From Archegozetes longisetosus (taxonomy: Eukaryota; Arthropoda; Arachnida; Sarcoptiformes; Trhypochthoniidae), in assembly GCA_018873245.2 (NCBI GenBank), contig JAEMBT020000009.1, positions 16,611,794 to 16,675,793 of the forward strand: a stretch of 64,000 bases of DNA, read 5' to 3'. This document shows, piece after piece, positions 1 to 11,370 of the stretch. Within the stretch, counting starts at the first letter, position 1. The number at the start of each line of letters is the position of its first letter. The notes beneath the pieces are model-generated. The model was not told the origin of the DNA and searched no databases. It saw only the letters and a list, made by a program, of their open reading frames with translations. Position numbers and translations under genes: made by a program.

Positions 1-414
1 AGTATAAATGATTTATTGTTACTCTCAGTTGAACATAATCTAAAGCATTTGACTCAAGAGAATTAATCGATTTATTCTGTTTTACACTTTAAGGTACCTA
101 TAGAATGAAAAGTTTATATAGTTATAAAGTAAAATATTGAGTTCAGTACTATATAATAGAAAATAAGATATAATAGACATCAAATGTGAATAGTAAAAAC
201 AAACTAAGTTGTCATAGATTAGTTGACATCCTGTTCCTCATACATGGAATATATATCTAGGGCTATATTTCTACTAGTCGCTTGAAGATTGTTTCTTCAC
301 CTGAGGAAAAAGCAAGCAAATCATAGTAGGGAGGCATAAGGGGCCATCTTCCTCCCTTGAGATCTTTAAGGTCTTTCGAGGTTAGACAGCTTCTTGAAGT
401 AAGAGAAGAAGGAT

Positions 415-416
415 TG

Positions 417-498
<82 letters not shown>

Positions 499-510
499 GA
501 CAGAGAGTGA
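415..510. repeat. (GA)n-(GACA)n microsatellite
   Basis: A short GA run (415-434) passes into about 17 copies of GACA ending near 500, then GAGT units. The Cys/Leu/Ser/Val-repeat frames that it creates on the minus strand are artefacts of the repeat. Confidence 0.97.
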
Positions 511-920
511 GTGAGTGAGTGATTAAGCACGCTCTCTTCCTCGAGCACAGCAGTCTTGAGTGAATTGATATTTTGTAATAAGCTGACAAACATGAAGAGG
601 GATAACACGTACTGGTCTAATATGATAGAAAGGGTTAAGGGAGCTATAAGGTAACGATTAGAAAGCTTGCCTACTAAACAAAATAATTGTAAATAGATTA
701 AGTCATTATTAGAAGAGGCTTGACAACTGAGTTATCAATTCTCTGCTGACAAGAAAACATAGTCGAATATATTGTGTGAACAAAATCGAAAATAAGAAAA
801 GCATTTGATATAAGAGAGAAGAAATAGATTCGGTTCTTAAGCTTAATAATTGTATTTCGCTTCACGTTTGACACAATAGCATATTGAATGAATACGAATA
901 GAATGAATCTCTATATAATC

Positions 921-990
921 TAACCTAACCTGTGCTAACCTACCCTATTCTAACCTACCCTATTCTAACCTACCCTATCCTTATCCTAAC
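921..990 (-). repeat. Degenerate interstitial telomere-type array (C-rich strand)
   Basis: Units of CCTAA mixed with CCTACCCTATTCTAA. On the minus strand these are variants of TTAGG, the usual arthropod telomere unit. Confidence 0.8.
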
Positions 991-2730
991 AAATAGGCGA
1001 ATGTACTGTTACATCGAATATTTACTTTTTCAATATAATTCTATTGAAATGATGATAAGTTTATGTAATCAATTTCTATTAAATCAAACAGTTTTCTTTA
1101 ACCGATTCTTGTCTCAACCGATTCTTGTCTCCATAACAATAGAACTGAGAAAAACTCATTAATTTTATGAAAGCTTCAGAACTAAGTGAAAAAAATTCAT
1201 TAGTGATAACCTAAAGGAATTGAGATCTAATTAGTAGGAAAACTATAGTATTGAACTTAAAGAAAAAGTCAACTCTTCTATTCTTTAGATAAGTGAACAA
1301 TCAGATAATTGAATTGAAATTAATTTAAACCGATTAGATCTGACTTCATTAAGTTAAGAAACTGAAAGTTCATGTCTATAAATATGTTATAAACAATCGT
1401 TTTAGGGGTAGAAGCACTCAATCTTAATAAAGTATTTCAAAGTTTTTTGTTAGACTTTTTTACAGTTTTTGTTGGACTTATTGTTAGACTTTTTTACAGT
1501 TTGAATGCAAAGGAATTCGTTAACAGTATAATGAACTGAGAAAGTAGTGAAAATGTGATTTTTAAAGCTAAAATTGCGATTTGTCATTCATGCAATGAAA
1601 AGAATTTGGAAATCAATCTTCAGATCTATCTAGAGATCTATCAACAAAAGTAGTATTCATATAGGAGAAGAAGGTGATAGGTGATTATAGTTGTACACAT
1701 GACTGATTGTTATGAATGGATTAGCATTGCGTTGAGCTATTGATGTAGTGTTGGATTTAGAGTTTTAAAATCAATTTTTATAGGATAACTATTAAATTCA
1801 GTACATACTTATCACACTTCTGATGGAAGCCAACAGATTTATAGAAGAATTTGAAACATTTGAATAGCTTATCGGTTAAACAAGAAATTTGAATTATATT
1901 CAGCTGAAGCAGCACTAGCGTTTTCACACTTAAAATTCTTTTCATTTCAATTCTTATAAGACTATTTTGCTTAGTTAGAAAATAATGAATGAGCCATAAA
2001 TTAAAGTAAGAATAAGAGTAGAAATGAGAAGAATATGGAAACGTTTAAAAGATCTGTAGCTGTAAGCGGGATAAAAATAAGTAGAAAACATACTATTTTC
2101 AGCAAACCTACTTTAAGCTCTCTTTACTGCTAAAAAACCGCTTTGCCAACATGTATTCGCACTTAACTATCTCCTCCTAGCATGTCTTCTGTGACGTGAA
2201 GCTAGTCAAATTTTAGAATAAAATATTCAATTACAGTTAGATTTTATATCAATCATATATCAGTTTGACTATAATTTAGAACAATTAGTTTTAGACTTGA
2301 ATCTGCCAAGAAGTGAATCAGAATTATATATATATATCTAGACATTATGAATATTAATGATATGTATACATATGAATTAATTTAATAAAATTCTTGATTG
2401 ACGAGTGTGAGCATCAATTGCTTCCCAAACCATTGAGTTAAACTGAAGAAGGAATTAGAGATAAAAATGAAAGATAAAAATTACACTTGAGATGGTGCGC
2501 ATATATACGCCCAAAAATATAATAAAGAGTACCACCCGTTTAGTTAGATATTAGCTTAAGACAGACCAACGGAAACCACACTATGATTACTATGACTATG
2601 ACATACTTGATGATAGCTTTGATAGCAATTTAGTCGACAGTTTCACTTCAGTCAATGATGATTGAGTTAATTATCTTCAATGTTCGTGATATTAGTATAA
2701 GAAGTCGAAAGTATACCTCATAGTAAGTAT

Positions 2731-2807
2731 AGATTAGGTAGGTTAGATTAGGTAGGTTAGATTAGGGTAGGCTAGACTAGGGTAGCTTAGATTAGGTTAG
2801 GTTAGTC
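2731..2807 (+). repeat. Degenerate interstitial TTAGG-type array (G-rich strand)
   Basis: Alternating GGTTAGATTA, GGTAGGTTAG and GGTTAGGTTAG units on the plus strand. Confidence 0.8.
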
Positions 2808-3280
2808 TTAAGTTATACTATAAAACAAGTGTCACTTATAGCCAGTTAGTGAAGAGATTGCTTATCATTAAGCGATGAATTTGCCATCAACTTAATTATT
2901 GAACACTTATTCACCCAATATCTGACATTCTCTACCTTAAGGCCAGAAATTCTGACTGAGATAGAAGTTCACTGATAAAACCAATTTTTACGTTTTCTCT
3001 CTCTCCATTTGATTGACTGCTATTTACAATTCAAGTTTTCGTTTTAATGCAGCAATTGTGGAAAAATTCAATCTTAAGACTGAAGAGAAGAGAGAAAAGT
3101 GTTGGACAATCATTTGGTATGTTTATTGCAGCGTGACTTTTAGACGTGAATTGAATTTCTTCTCTTTCAGATAGACATGTTATCATAGGTTTGTAAATGT
3201 AATAAAAGAGTTGCTGTTTATTGGTTTGGAATTATCTTTTAGTTCAAATCTCGTGACCATTAGTTAGCTGATATCATATA

Positions 3281-3384
3281 TCCCAACCTAACTTAATCCA
3301 ACCTAACTTAATCCAACCTAACTTAATCCAACCTAACTTAACCCAACCTAACCTATTATATCTCATTTCCTAACCTAACCTATA
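3281..3384 (-). repeat. Interstitial telomere-type array with a 15-base higher-order unit
   Basis: The unit caacctaacttaatc is repeated four times in tandem before the array reverts to plain CCTAA, suggesting local expansion of a mutated TTAGG block. Confidence 0.85.
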
Positions 3385-3911
3385 AATTCTACTCAAATCA
3401 CAACTATCACAAATGATTGTCCACAAATGCTGAAACGATTAATTTTTATGACCCTAATCATGGCATTTGTGTAAGATCTAAAGATCACTAAAGATGTTGC
3501 GATGATTTATGAGTTGCGAAAATTGAAGACTAATACTAATTAATATATTATGATCATGTCACAAAATGGTTTTTATGTCATCTAACTAAACTTGCTATCA
3601 AACTCAAACGTCAATTATGACAGAACTTCGGTTATTTAAAGCGTTTAAATATATTTTTCAAACATAAAGTTCTTCAGAAATCATTTGACATTAATCTCTT
3701 TGTTTGAGTATACTTCAAATCAAACTATCAAATACTAATACATTCAATACTGTTTTATGAATGAACAAAAAAAAATACTGAAAATGATAGTATAACATGA
3801 ACTTTAAAATATTCAATACTATCTGTGACATGAAGACGAGAAATGTATGTTCTCTGCTTTTCTAATGCTAATGTGTAGAGAATAGGGTTCGGTTCAAATA
3901 CTGTATTTCCA

Positions 3912-3945
3912 TAACCTAACCCCTGACCTAACAAGCTAACTTAGC
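3912..3945 (-). repeat. Short, decayed CCTAA cluster
   Basis: Several CCTAA/CTAAC units with interruptions. Confidence 0.5.
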
Positions 3946-4865
3946 TTAAAAATATGGTATCATCATTAATTAGGCTAATTTAATTGGTTATATTAAGAAG
4001 CAACCATATGTATCACTCTAGAACTACAAGAATATTGAACTCTATTCTCTATCCATTAGCTTATATAAACTATTTACGTAATGTCCATCTGTTATATATT
4101 TGAAATGTTTTACTAAACTTTAACTCAGAGAAACTATTAATATAAGTCAGTTTGGTGCTCTTAAACCAGATGTTTGTCTGATCTCAATTGATAATCCATT
4201 ATCTATAAAAGTTGGACTGAAATAAATGAAATAAAATAAAGATTTCTTATGTTGATATTTAATCCCACTAGCTTAAACTGAAATAGATTAAGGTACAAAT
4301 TAATGTATGATAGTATGATTTCTGAAAGAGCTAGGGCCTCTAGTATTGAAAACATGTTTTGCTATATTTAAGTAAAAATTGAAGTTTTAATATCATATTA
4401 TCTGCCCTTTTCTCTCATTAATAGCATAACTGATTTTTATAGTCAATTCATGATATAGTTGCATTCAATCCATTTTAATTTGATACCATAAACCATTTTC
4501 TGAGCTAAATGTGTATATTTAGAGTAAGATTTTAGTATTTTCTCATAGCGTGAGATAACTTCATATTAAGCTATTAAAAAATTGATTTTGTTCACTAAAC
4601 TCATCAAAAATCGTGATACACGAGCATTACTGAGAAAGTTGAATGTTTCACAGAACTTATTTATAAATATTATTTAACGACTTATGATTAGACTTAATGC
4701 GTGTGATATGAAAAAGTATAATTTGAATGAATGCCGCCTTAAAAACTAATCAACTCCTTGTTTATGGACTTCATGCTCATGAGATACTGGAGTAAATGTT
4801 TTACTATTTCAGTTCATAATGTCTAATGTTGAATAAATCAAATTAAACCATAATACCACTACACT

Positions 4866-5055
4866 CGTAAACTTAGTAATCCGCGATAGCAACATGACGA
4901 GTCCATCGCTACGTCAACCTCCCTGTCATGTTCATGAGTTTGTTAGCAAATTTGATTTTAATTTTTTTTGATTAGTATATTGAACATTCTACAAATTTCT
5001 GAATATCTACAGATATTACAATCTGATGGTAAGCATACCATCACTTCTAGTTGCC
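4866..5055. repeat. Dispersed repeat family C, copy 1
   Basis: Alignable over about 190 bases with 28200-28390: shared blocks include aactta.taatc, then a gag/gaa ttt.tt.gc.aa segment, then tga.cattcta.aa.tttct, ending in a small hairpin. This copy has gatggta-agca-taccatc and the other has atggga-agta-tcccac, so the stem is kept by paired changes. The 3' segment resembles the ctgatggtaag tail known from some arthropod RTE/SINE elements, but that link is only an impression. Confidence 0.55.
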
Positions 5056-5235
5056 ATCAAAGGACATAAGTATTTGAGTGTATATCAAGTAATTGCCTAA
5101 CTTTGAATTATTTGATTCTATCAATAATTAAAACTTTCATCTATGATTCACTATAAAGAAATGAAAATTTATGAGAAAAGAAATCAATTTGCAAATTAAA
5201 TGAATTTAGTGATAAAATAGTAAACAAAAGGTAAT

Positions 5236-5241
5236 TTTATT
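5236..5241 (-). promoter_or_regulatory. Candidate polyadenylation signal of the Rnd-like gene
   Basis: The minus strand reads AATAAA here, about 190 bases after the stop codon of the Rnd-like gene. Position and sequence fit a 3' end signal, but AATAAA is frequent by chance in DNA this AT-rich. Confidence 0.4.
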
Positions 5242-5295
5242 GAATAATTTCTTACAATATATATAATCTTTTCATATAGTAATAATTAGAGACTA

Positions 5296-5455
5296 TATTA
5301 CACGATTGAACACTTTTAGATTGCTTACATGATAGAAGACTTTTAGGTTTATTACAAGATAGAGCATTCTCAGATTGCTCAAAAGATAGATCAATTTCAT
5401 ATAACTTACATGAATGAACATGTTTCAGATTGCTTACATAATAGAGCATTTCTTA
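5296..5455 (-). repeat. Degenerate minisatellite in the 3' UTR overlapping the CAAX codons
   Basis: Several imperfect units of roughly 30-40 bases share, on the plus strand, a core like agattgcttacatgatagaa and another like acaagatagagcatt. The unit nearest the gene includes the last codons and stop of the Rnd-like gene (cttacataatagagcattt), so the prenylation box lies at the edge of the array. Units also occur at about 5310-5345, 5345-5385 and 5420-5450. Confidence 0.6.
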
Positions 5456-8054
5456 GGTTCATCTTTAAACTCAGCTTTACTCTTACACTTACGTAACTTA
5501 AAAAGTGATCTATGCCTCGTCAAAGTAGTAGAAGATGAAGAAGTTTTAATTTTATTATTATTATTTAATTTTCCCTTAGCGGCTAAGGCAGAAACTTCGA
5601 AAGCCTCTTGAGCTGTCCTATTATTAAAGAAGGCTGAAGTCTCAACGTAAGTGATGGCTCCGATTTGCCGAGAAACGGCAAGTGCCTAATTAAGAAAAGA
5701 TCAAACTTTAGAAGTTGAAAATCGATGTGACAATCGATGTGACAATCGATGCGACAATCGATCTGACTATCGATCTGACTATCGATCTACTCATTAGTAA
5801 TTCACCTGTTCAGAGAAAACTGGTCTTCTCTTTGAATCACTATAGATGTTAGATTGAATTTCAGCAAATCGTTGGTCACTCTGACAGCCGCATAGTATCA
5901 CAGGTACTGATGATGAATGTTGATGTACTTCTGGATACCACTAATTATAATAAATTATATGAAAAAATACAGTTAATTAACACAGTTAGCGTTCATTAAG
6001 ACGTGCTGCTAATTATAAATAAGTAGACCTGTTTAAGTCTATTATTCGAGTTGTTTCTCACACGATCTCTAGTTTGAATCTCAGTCCCTATGAAGCTATG
6101 AAAGCCTGAGCCCCTATAAAGCTCAAAAAGCTTCAGTCACTATCACGCACTGAAAGCTTCAGTCACTATCACGCACTGAAAGCCTCAGTCCTATCACATT
6201 TTGAAAGCCTGAGCCCCTACAAAGTGAAGCTAAGATAAACTATGTTTGCATACCTTATTGACTACATTCTGTAATGAATTCCAGTCTCCAAGATGGAAAC
6301 AAATAAGAAAGACATCTGCGTCTTGATATGCTAGTGGTCTGACAGTGTCATATGGAAGAGCACCTAAACAGATAAATAACTATAATATTAATTATGATTT
6401 CTGGCTTTATGGTTGAGATTAATTTAAGTTATGATATGTTTTTGGTCTAAGGATTACTTAAGTTATGATATATTTCTGGTCTAAGTATTACTTAAACAAA
6501 TATAAAGTTTATTAAAATGCCTTAGCATGAATGGAATGATAACTAGTTAGAATAAAAAAGCTATTAGATAGAAAGAAAGAATTATAATTCTTAAAGAATT
6601 AAAGAATTAAAGAATTAAAGAATTATACTTAATTTAAATTAATTGTAAACATTTCAGTTTGAAAGTACAGAAATGTTTTTCAAAACTAAGTTAAATGAGC
6701 ATAGTTTAGAAAATGTGATTGCATAAAATACGATTGCTCATATCTCGCAATAAGTTAGAAGAAGCGAAAATATAGAGAAAAACTAGCATTAGATTAGTGA
6801 ATGTATTGACATGGGTTTAGGCAACAAACCACATATATTATGTTATGACAATCTAAAGCTCTGCCAACATTTTTCATTAATATTTTACGCTCGATCGCTT
6901 CTCTTCAGTAAGATTGCGAAAGTTGTTATTTTTGATGCTTTTTTTGTCACTTTTTTGCCACTTTTTTTTCAACGCCATCATTGAAATCATAGAAATTAAT
7001 AATCAATGTCTAGCAATTTATTCTCTCGTCATATACTATTAATATCTAGCGTAACATTTTTTCTATTTATACCTTTCACGAATACAGTCTGACCTGGTTG
7101 TAAGCGACTGGTAGGTGCGTAGTATATAAGTTGCCTGTAACCAGGTTTGTCTATATCCCAACTCTTTAATATAAGATTAGACTCATTGGTGGATTGGACT
7201 TAATAAATGATTTGTTAACAATCTAGTTTGCCCATAACCAAGTTACCAATAACTAGGTCAGACTGTACCAGAAATGAGCATTACAATTGAAGAAATGATT
7301 AAGAGAAATATTTGGAAACGAAAGCTTAAGCGTTAATATTTGATAATTATTACGGAATGGTATACGAGAAATAAATGTTGGGTTATTTACCTGAAGTATC
7401 CCATATGGTGGAATTGAAGTGATATCCGCCTACTTCAAAACCAACTGTGTATTTCTCGAAACCGGTTGGAGTATATATCTATGAAATTCATATATACTAT
7501 CATATTCATTTTTCATATATTATCATATTCATTTTTCATATATTAGTCATTAATAATTAACATTTTCTAATCATGTTAACTAGCTTTATTTCAATTTAAC
7601 ATCTCAACGATTAATTGAAATATTTTAATAGATATCTATAAATAGATATTATATTTCTTTCCTAAACGTAATGTTCTTTAAGAGAAATATATTAATAGAT
7701 AAATTGAGAAATTTTATGGCATCTCATATTAGAATATCTGATTTGTTTTAGATTACGATAGATCTTATTTCTATTAAAATTTTATGCTAGGAATGTTGAA
7801 TGTTTTGTTTTGAATTTTTTTGTATTGAACTAATAAAAAAAAATTAGTATAACAACTATTATGACATACGAATCGAAATAATTGCGGAACAGATATATAA
7901 TAGAATGAATATAAAGATATAATACCTCAGGAAATTTATCGTTAATAAATCGATGAATAAGAGAAGTTTTGCCTGCACGCACATCTCCGACAACAACAAT
8001 TTTGATGCAATTGAATTCCTTGTCTTCTCCCATAGCTGCTAAAGTTTGCTTCAT
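5434..8054 (-). CDS. Rnd: Rnd-like Rho-family GTPase, five coding exons, CAAX box CSIM
   Basis: Exons on the minus strand: 8054-7926, 7478-7391, 6363-6254, 5940-5806 and 5685-5434. All four introns are GT-AG with phases 0, 1, 0, 0, and together they give 237 residues plus TAA. Seen: P-loop GDVRAGKTS (23-31), switch I YTPTGFEKY (45-53), WDTSG (69-73) followed by ALPYD, GCQSD (127-131), a Rho-type insert, ETSA (169-172), a Lys/Arg-rich tail and C-terminal CSIM (234-237). Known: Rnd proteins carry V/S at Ras-12, S at Ras-59 and no Gln at Ras-61, so they bind GTP without hydrolysing it, are farnesylated at CAAX and oppose RhoA-driven contractility at membranes. Here V25, S72 and A74 occupy those positions. 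G4 is more degenerate than usual (Gln for Lys). An in-frame TAA lies just upstream of the start; Met8 is an alternative start. A possible splice acceptor lies about 9 bases before the ATG. A diverged Rho1 paralogue is the alternative, but the combination of marks favours Rnd. Confidence 0.92.
5721..5790. repeat. 12-base tandem repeat in intron 4 of the Rnd-like gene
   Basis: Six near-identical copies of a unit like atcgatgtgaca, drifting to atcgatctgact. It lies inside the 120-base intron between exons 4 and 5. Confidence 0.9.
6081..6225. repeat. Minisatellite in intron 3 of the Rnd-like gene
   Basis: Repeated segments such as gaaagcctgagcccctat and aagcttcagtcactatcacg alternate in irregular order, with units of about 27-30 bases. 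They occupy roughly half of the 312-base intron. Confidence 0.85.
6405..6495. repeat. About 45-base tandem duplication in intron 2 of the Rnd-like gene
   Basis: A block reading like acttaagttatgatatatt plus tctggtctaag occurs twice in tandem, with a weaker third copy on the left. Confidence 0.7.
6588..6626. repeat. 9-base tandem repeat (aaagaatta)n
   Basis: Four consecutive copies of aaagaatta within intron 2 of the Rnd-like gene. Confidence 0.9.
7085..7265. mobile_element. MITE with CAGTCTGACC terminal inverted repeats (pogo/Tigger-like)
   Basis: A 181-base element begins CAGTCTGACCTGGTT and ends in the inverted form (left-end reading of the right terminus CAGTCTGACCTAGTTATTGG). TA flanks both ends (7083-7084 and 7266-7267), as expected for the Tc1/mariner/pogo superfamily. 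There is no coding capacity. It sits in intron 2 of the Rnd-like gene. Its right terminus matches the right terminus of the element at 57451-57861 over about 40 bases, so both belong to one family. Confidence 0.8.
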
Positions 8055-8109
8055 ATGAAATCTAGATTAAGGAACAATTGATTGAACCAGTTGTCAGCTT
8101 GTTTTTTGT

Positions 8110-8290
8110 CATGTACTTTTAGATGTTTGGTTTAAGTTTCAAGCTATCTTATATATATTTGCATTATAATTTTTAGAAGTTAGGTCTAAGTTGAAACTAT
8201 CTTATATATATTTTTTCTACTATTCTAATCTTTAGAAGTTAGGTTTAAGTCAAAGCTATCTTATATATATCTTTGTGTTATTTTAATTTC
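8110..8290. repeat. Three tandem copies of a ~65-base unit upstream of the Rnd-like gene
   Basis: Each copy contains tttagaagttaggtttaagt, then agctatcttatatatat, then a T-rich spacer. The array starts about 60 bases upstream of the start codon, so it lies in the 5' UTR, a 5' intron or the promoter. Copies differ by several changes each. Confidence 0.8.
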
Positions 8291-8773
8291 CAGTACTTTT
8301 ATAACTCAAAGTATATGATCGATTATTTTGCTAAAGCAACTAAAAATTAAGTTCAAATCGGCTTAAGTTGAGTAGTACTAAAAATAGTTTTCTTAATTAG
8401 TGTTAGAATTATTTAGAAGAGAAATAGTCTGATTAAAGTTTAAGTCCGTTACAGAAAAATTTATTAAAATACTGCTCAAAGAGAAGTTGTTACAAAGTAA
8501 AAAAGTGTGTCAATTTTCAATCTAGTACTGTATTTATATTGAATAGCATCAAATTGATTTTCACTTCTTTCTCATTTAATGTGAAATGTTTTACTATTAT
8601 GCAAACATAGTATACAAATCTCTTGAGATGGACCATCTCTCGACTAACAAAACAGATAGTAACACATCCAACAACATATAGGTTCACAGACTAGAAGTGT
8701 TTTTAAGTTTGACAATTTTTGATATGCTTGTTATGCAGATATGTCAAGCTATGTCATTTTAAAGTTATAAAGA

Positions 8774-8860
8774 TAGGTTAGGTTAGATTGGGCTAGGTTA
8801 GGTTAGGTTAGGTTGGGCTAGGTTGGATAGGTTAGAATAGACTGGGCTAGGTTAGGTTGA
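8774..8860 (+). repeat. Interstitial TTAGG-type array
   Basis: GGTTA units interspersed with GGGCTA and GGATA variants on the plus strand. Confidence 0.85.
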
Positions 8861-9654
8861 TAGGCGATCAGATGTTTCAGTCTTGAATTCATGCTGAAAT
8901 ACTAATTGGGCTTTAGTCTATCTGACTTTTTGTAACCCTTAACTCAGCTTAAATAATTGCTCAAATATTCGTCAACCTGATTCTTTTAACTTAGATCGTT
9001 GCACTAAAAATAAATCTTTTCAATCTATTACCTATTCAACTATTTGGAAATTATTTCAAAAAATACTTATCTTTATCTGAAAATAATCGATAAAATTAAA
9101 CAAAAGTTAAGCAAAATCTCATAGATTATAACAATAAAAAAACAATTTTGATTGAGCCAAAAGCAAAACACTTAAAACATTTTTTTATATGGGATACAAA
9201 TTAAAGCTATTGATTGCCATGAATACGATTCATAATCGATTGAATGCATTAATTTCAAGTTTATTCCAATAAAAAGAAATATTGACCTAATTTGAATCAA
9301 TCAAAGGAATAATTTAAGCGAATAATTAGTGGTGGAATTCAATATAGGAACTGATAGATATATTTAAAGTATAAAGTGCATTGACCGAAAGATATAGTGA
9401 AAAGTGATGGTTAAACTTCAATCGATTGTGTGTGAGAACAACGGGTACAAGAAGTAGAAGAAGAAGAAGAAAAAACAGAAAATACCAACAATAAGAAAAA
9501 CATGTAGAATAAGGAAAACATAAAGAATAAGCTCTTATAGTTAATGCTTCTATATGACAGGCACTAACCTAGAAATCACGACCCATTTTTGTCCGATTTC
9601 ATGCCTAAGCATTTATTTTCACACAAAAATCCATTTATTATTCTTGTTTAGTTT

Positions 9655-9860
9655 AACTTTTTTTCAAATTTGTTTTAAAAGTAAAAATTTTTAAGTTTAA
9701 AATTCAAAGTATTAAAGTTTAAGTTCAAAGAATTAATGTTTAAAAATAAAATAAAAATTTGAGCTTCAAAGTCAAAAATTAGAGTTTAAAAGTCAGAGAA
9801 TTAAGGTTTAAAACCAAAGAATTAAGTTTAAAACCAAAGAATTAAAGCTATAAAACAAAA
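9655..9860. repeat. Degenerate tandem array of aaagaattaa/gtttaaa units
   Basis: Irregular repeats of gtttaaaaccaaagaattaa and relatives, about 18-20 bases per unit, poorly conserved at the left edge. Confidence 0.6.
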
Positions 9861-10393
9861 AAAACTAAAGCACCAAAAGCAAATTTCAAAATCAATGATC
9901 TAAGGGTATTGAGTCATAATAAGAGTGAATATGGATAACATTACAGTAAAGAACAGTGAACTTATGGCAGGGGTGTATAGTCGCTGCGTTCTCACGCTGT
10001 GAGCATTCAATTCCTGAAATAGGTTTAATACTGTCATGTCTTTCTGTCAGTCCTAACCAGAAGAGTTGCTCGTTTTAAGTCTTCATGGATCGTATGATGA
10101 TGATGATAGCTCGATGTGACTTTATGTCAATTATATGAAATAAAGAAACTTCAGTAATGTGTCTTGGTTACTTTGTTCAATTTTGATAGAGCTCTAACTT
10201 CTATGAATGATTTTATCACTTTTTAATTATATGATTTTTAGGTAAATCTTCTCGCGTAAAGACTTCAAATATAAAGTTTTTACTTCTATCAGTTGAGAGA
10301 TTTATTGCTTTGAAGTATAGCAATCAATTTTATAAATGGTGTCTTCAATTGCTATTATTTGAATTTGATGTACTGTTACAATAATTTAAGTAC

Positions 10394-10556
10394 TCTCTAC
10401 TGTATGAATAGGTTCTGTTACTCATATGAATAGGTTCTGTTATTCATATGAATAAATTCCGTTATTTATAAGAATGAATTCCGTTATATATATGAATGAA
10501 TTCCGTTATTTATAAGAATGAATTCCGTTATTTGTATGAATAAATTCTGTTATTTA
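10394..10556. repeat. 24-26-base minisatellite
   Basis: Seven imperfect units of the form atgaataaattccgttattt, grading from gaataggttctgttactc on the left. Confidence 0.85.
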
Positions 10557-10817
10557 TTACTTAATAATAACTGAATAGGACGTTGAAAATTATAAATAAG
10601 TGTACACAAAAATAGGTTTTAACAGAACTCTATTATTCTTCAAGATATATATTATATTTTGATAGAACTGATGGCCAAAAATAGACAGCAAAAGAAAATT
10701 AATCATTTTGTTTAATAGTTGGAAATGGATTACTTTAGTTGAGAAGATTTGATAGATTAACGGTAGCGTCAGATCCATTTAGATCATAGATATATATAGA
10801 TATATATACAGTATGTG

Positions 10818-10820
<3 letters not shown>

Positions 10821-10850
<30 letters not shown>
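10821..10850. repeat. (TG)n microsatellite
   Basis: Fifteen uninterrupted TG dinucleotides, preceded by an AT-rich tatata run. Confidence 0.98.
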
Positions 10851-10851
<1 letters not shown>

Positions 10852-11370
10852 TCCAGTTTTTAATACTTGAATAACTAAAGTTGACCTCAAAGCATAAAAT
10901 ATAGTGTAAGAATTATTTATTTATTATGGTAATCATTGGGCGACTCTGGGGTTCTCGTGACCAAAACTCGATTCACAATGACTAACGATTCGATTGTAAA
11001 TTTTGGGATTAGGGTCACTGATGGGTTTGGACATTGAAAATATTTTTGAGGATAAGTCTTTCAAATGGGATTCAATGTATAAGGCATTCCGATCTGCCTC
11101 ATCTCTCGCGTCTTTCTCTCTCTCTCTCACCAAAAATTATCGTTTAACCAGAAAGTACTTCATGGGAATTGATCAGAATTACATATATCGTATTACATAC
11201 AACACTAAAACCAATGGCTCTTTAGGTTTGAGTTTAATCCACTTTTATTTTTATCAATCGACAAAGTAGTAGCGAACAAGATTTGAAATGACATTTGTAG
11301 AAAATGTTATCTTATTAGAAATTATAAACAGGCCTGGATTACTTTCATCTAAAGATGACAAAAGTTAAAC

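Larger units (their letters stand above)
1..5230. other. Noncoding, repeat-rich 5.2 kb
   Basis: No protein-coding gene recognised. Contents: a (GA)/(GACA) microsatellite near 415-510, TTAGG-type blocks at 921, 2731, 3281 and 3912, and one copy of an old dispersed repeat at about 4866-5055. The rest is AT-rich DNA with short chance frames. Confidence 0.6.

Noticed and set aside
263-608. Two minus-strand frames with repeated Cys-Leu-Ser-Val.
   Set aside because: They are translations of the (GACA)n/(GA)n microsatellite; no protein features outside the repeat.
5414-5611. 65-residue plus-strand frame.
   Set aside because: It is antisense to exon 5 of the Rnd-like GTPase.
9968-10018. tRNA-like stretch with an A-box-like tagtcgctgcg and a B-box-like gcattcaattcc, possible SINE head.
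   Set aside because: The A-B spacing is too short for a tRNA, no acceptor stem pairs, and only one copy was seen.
10933-11269. Opposed frames on both strands, one with a charged MVREREKDARDEADR start.
   Set aside because: The charged start comes from a small GA/CT-rich tract; both strands are open over the same bases and neither resembles a known family.
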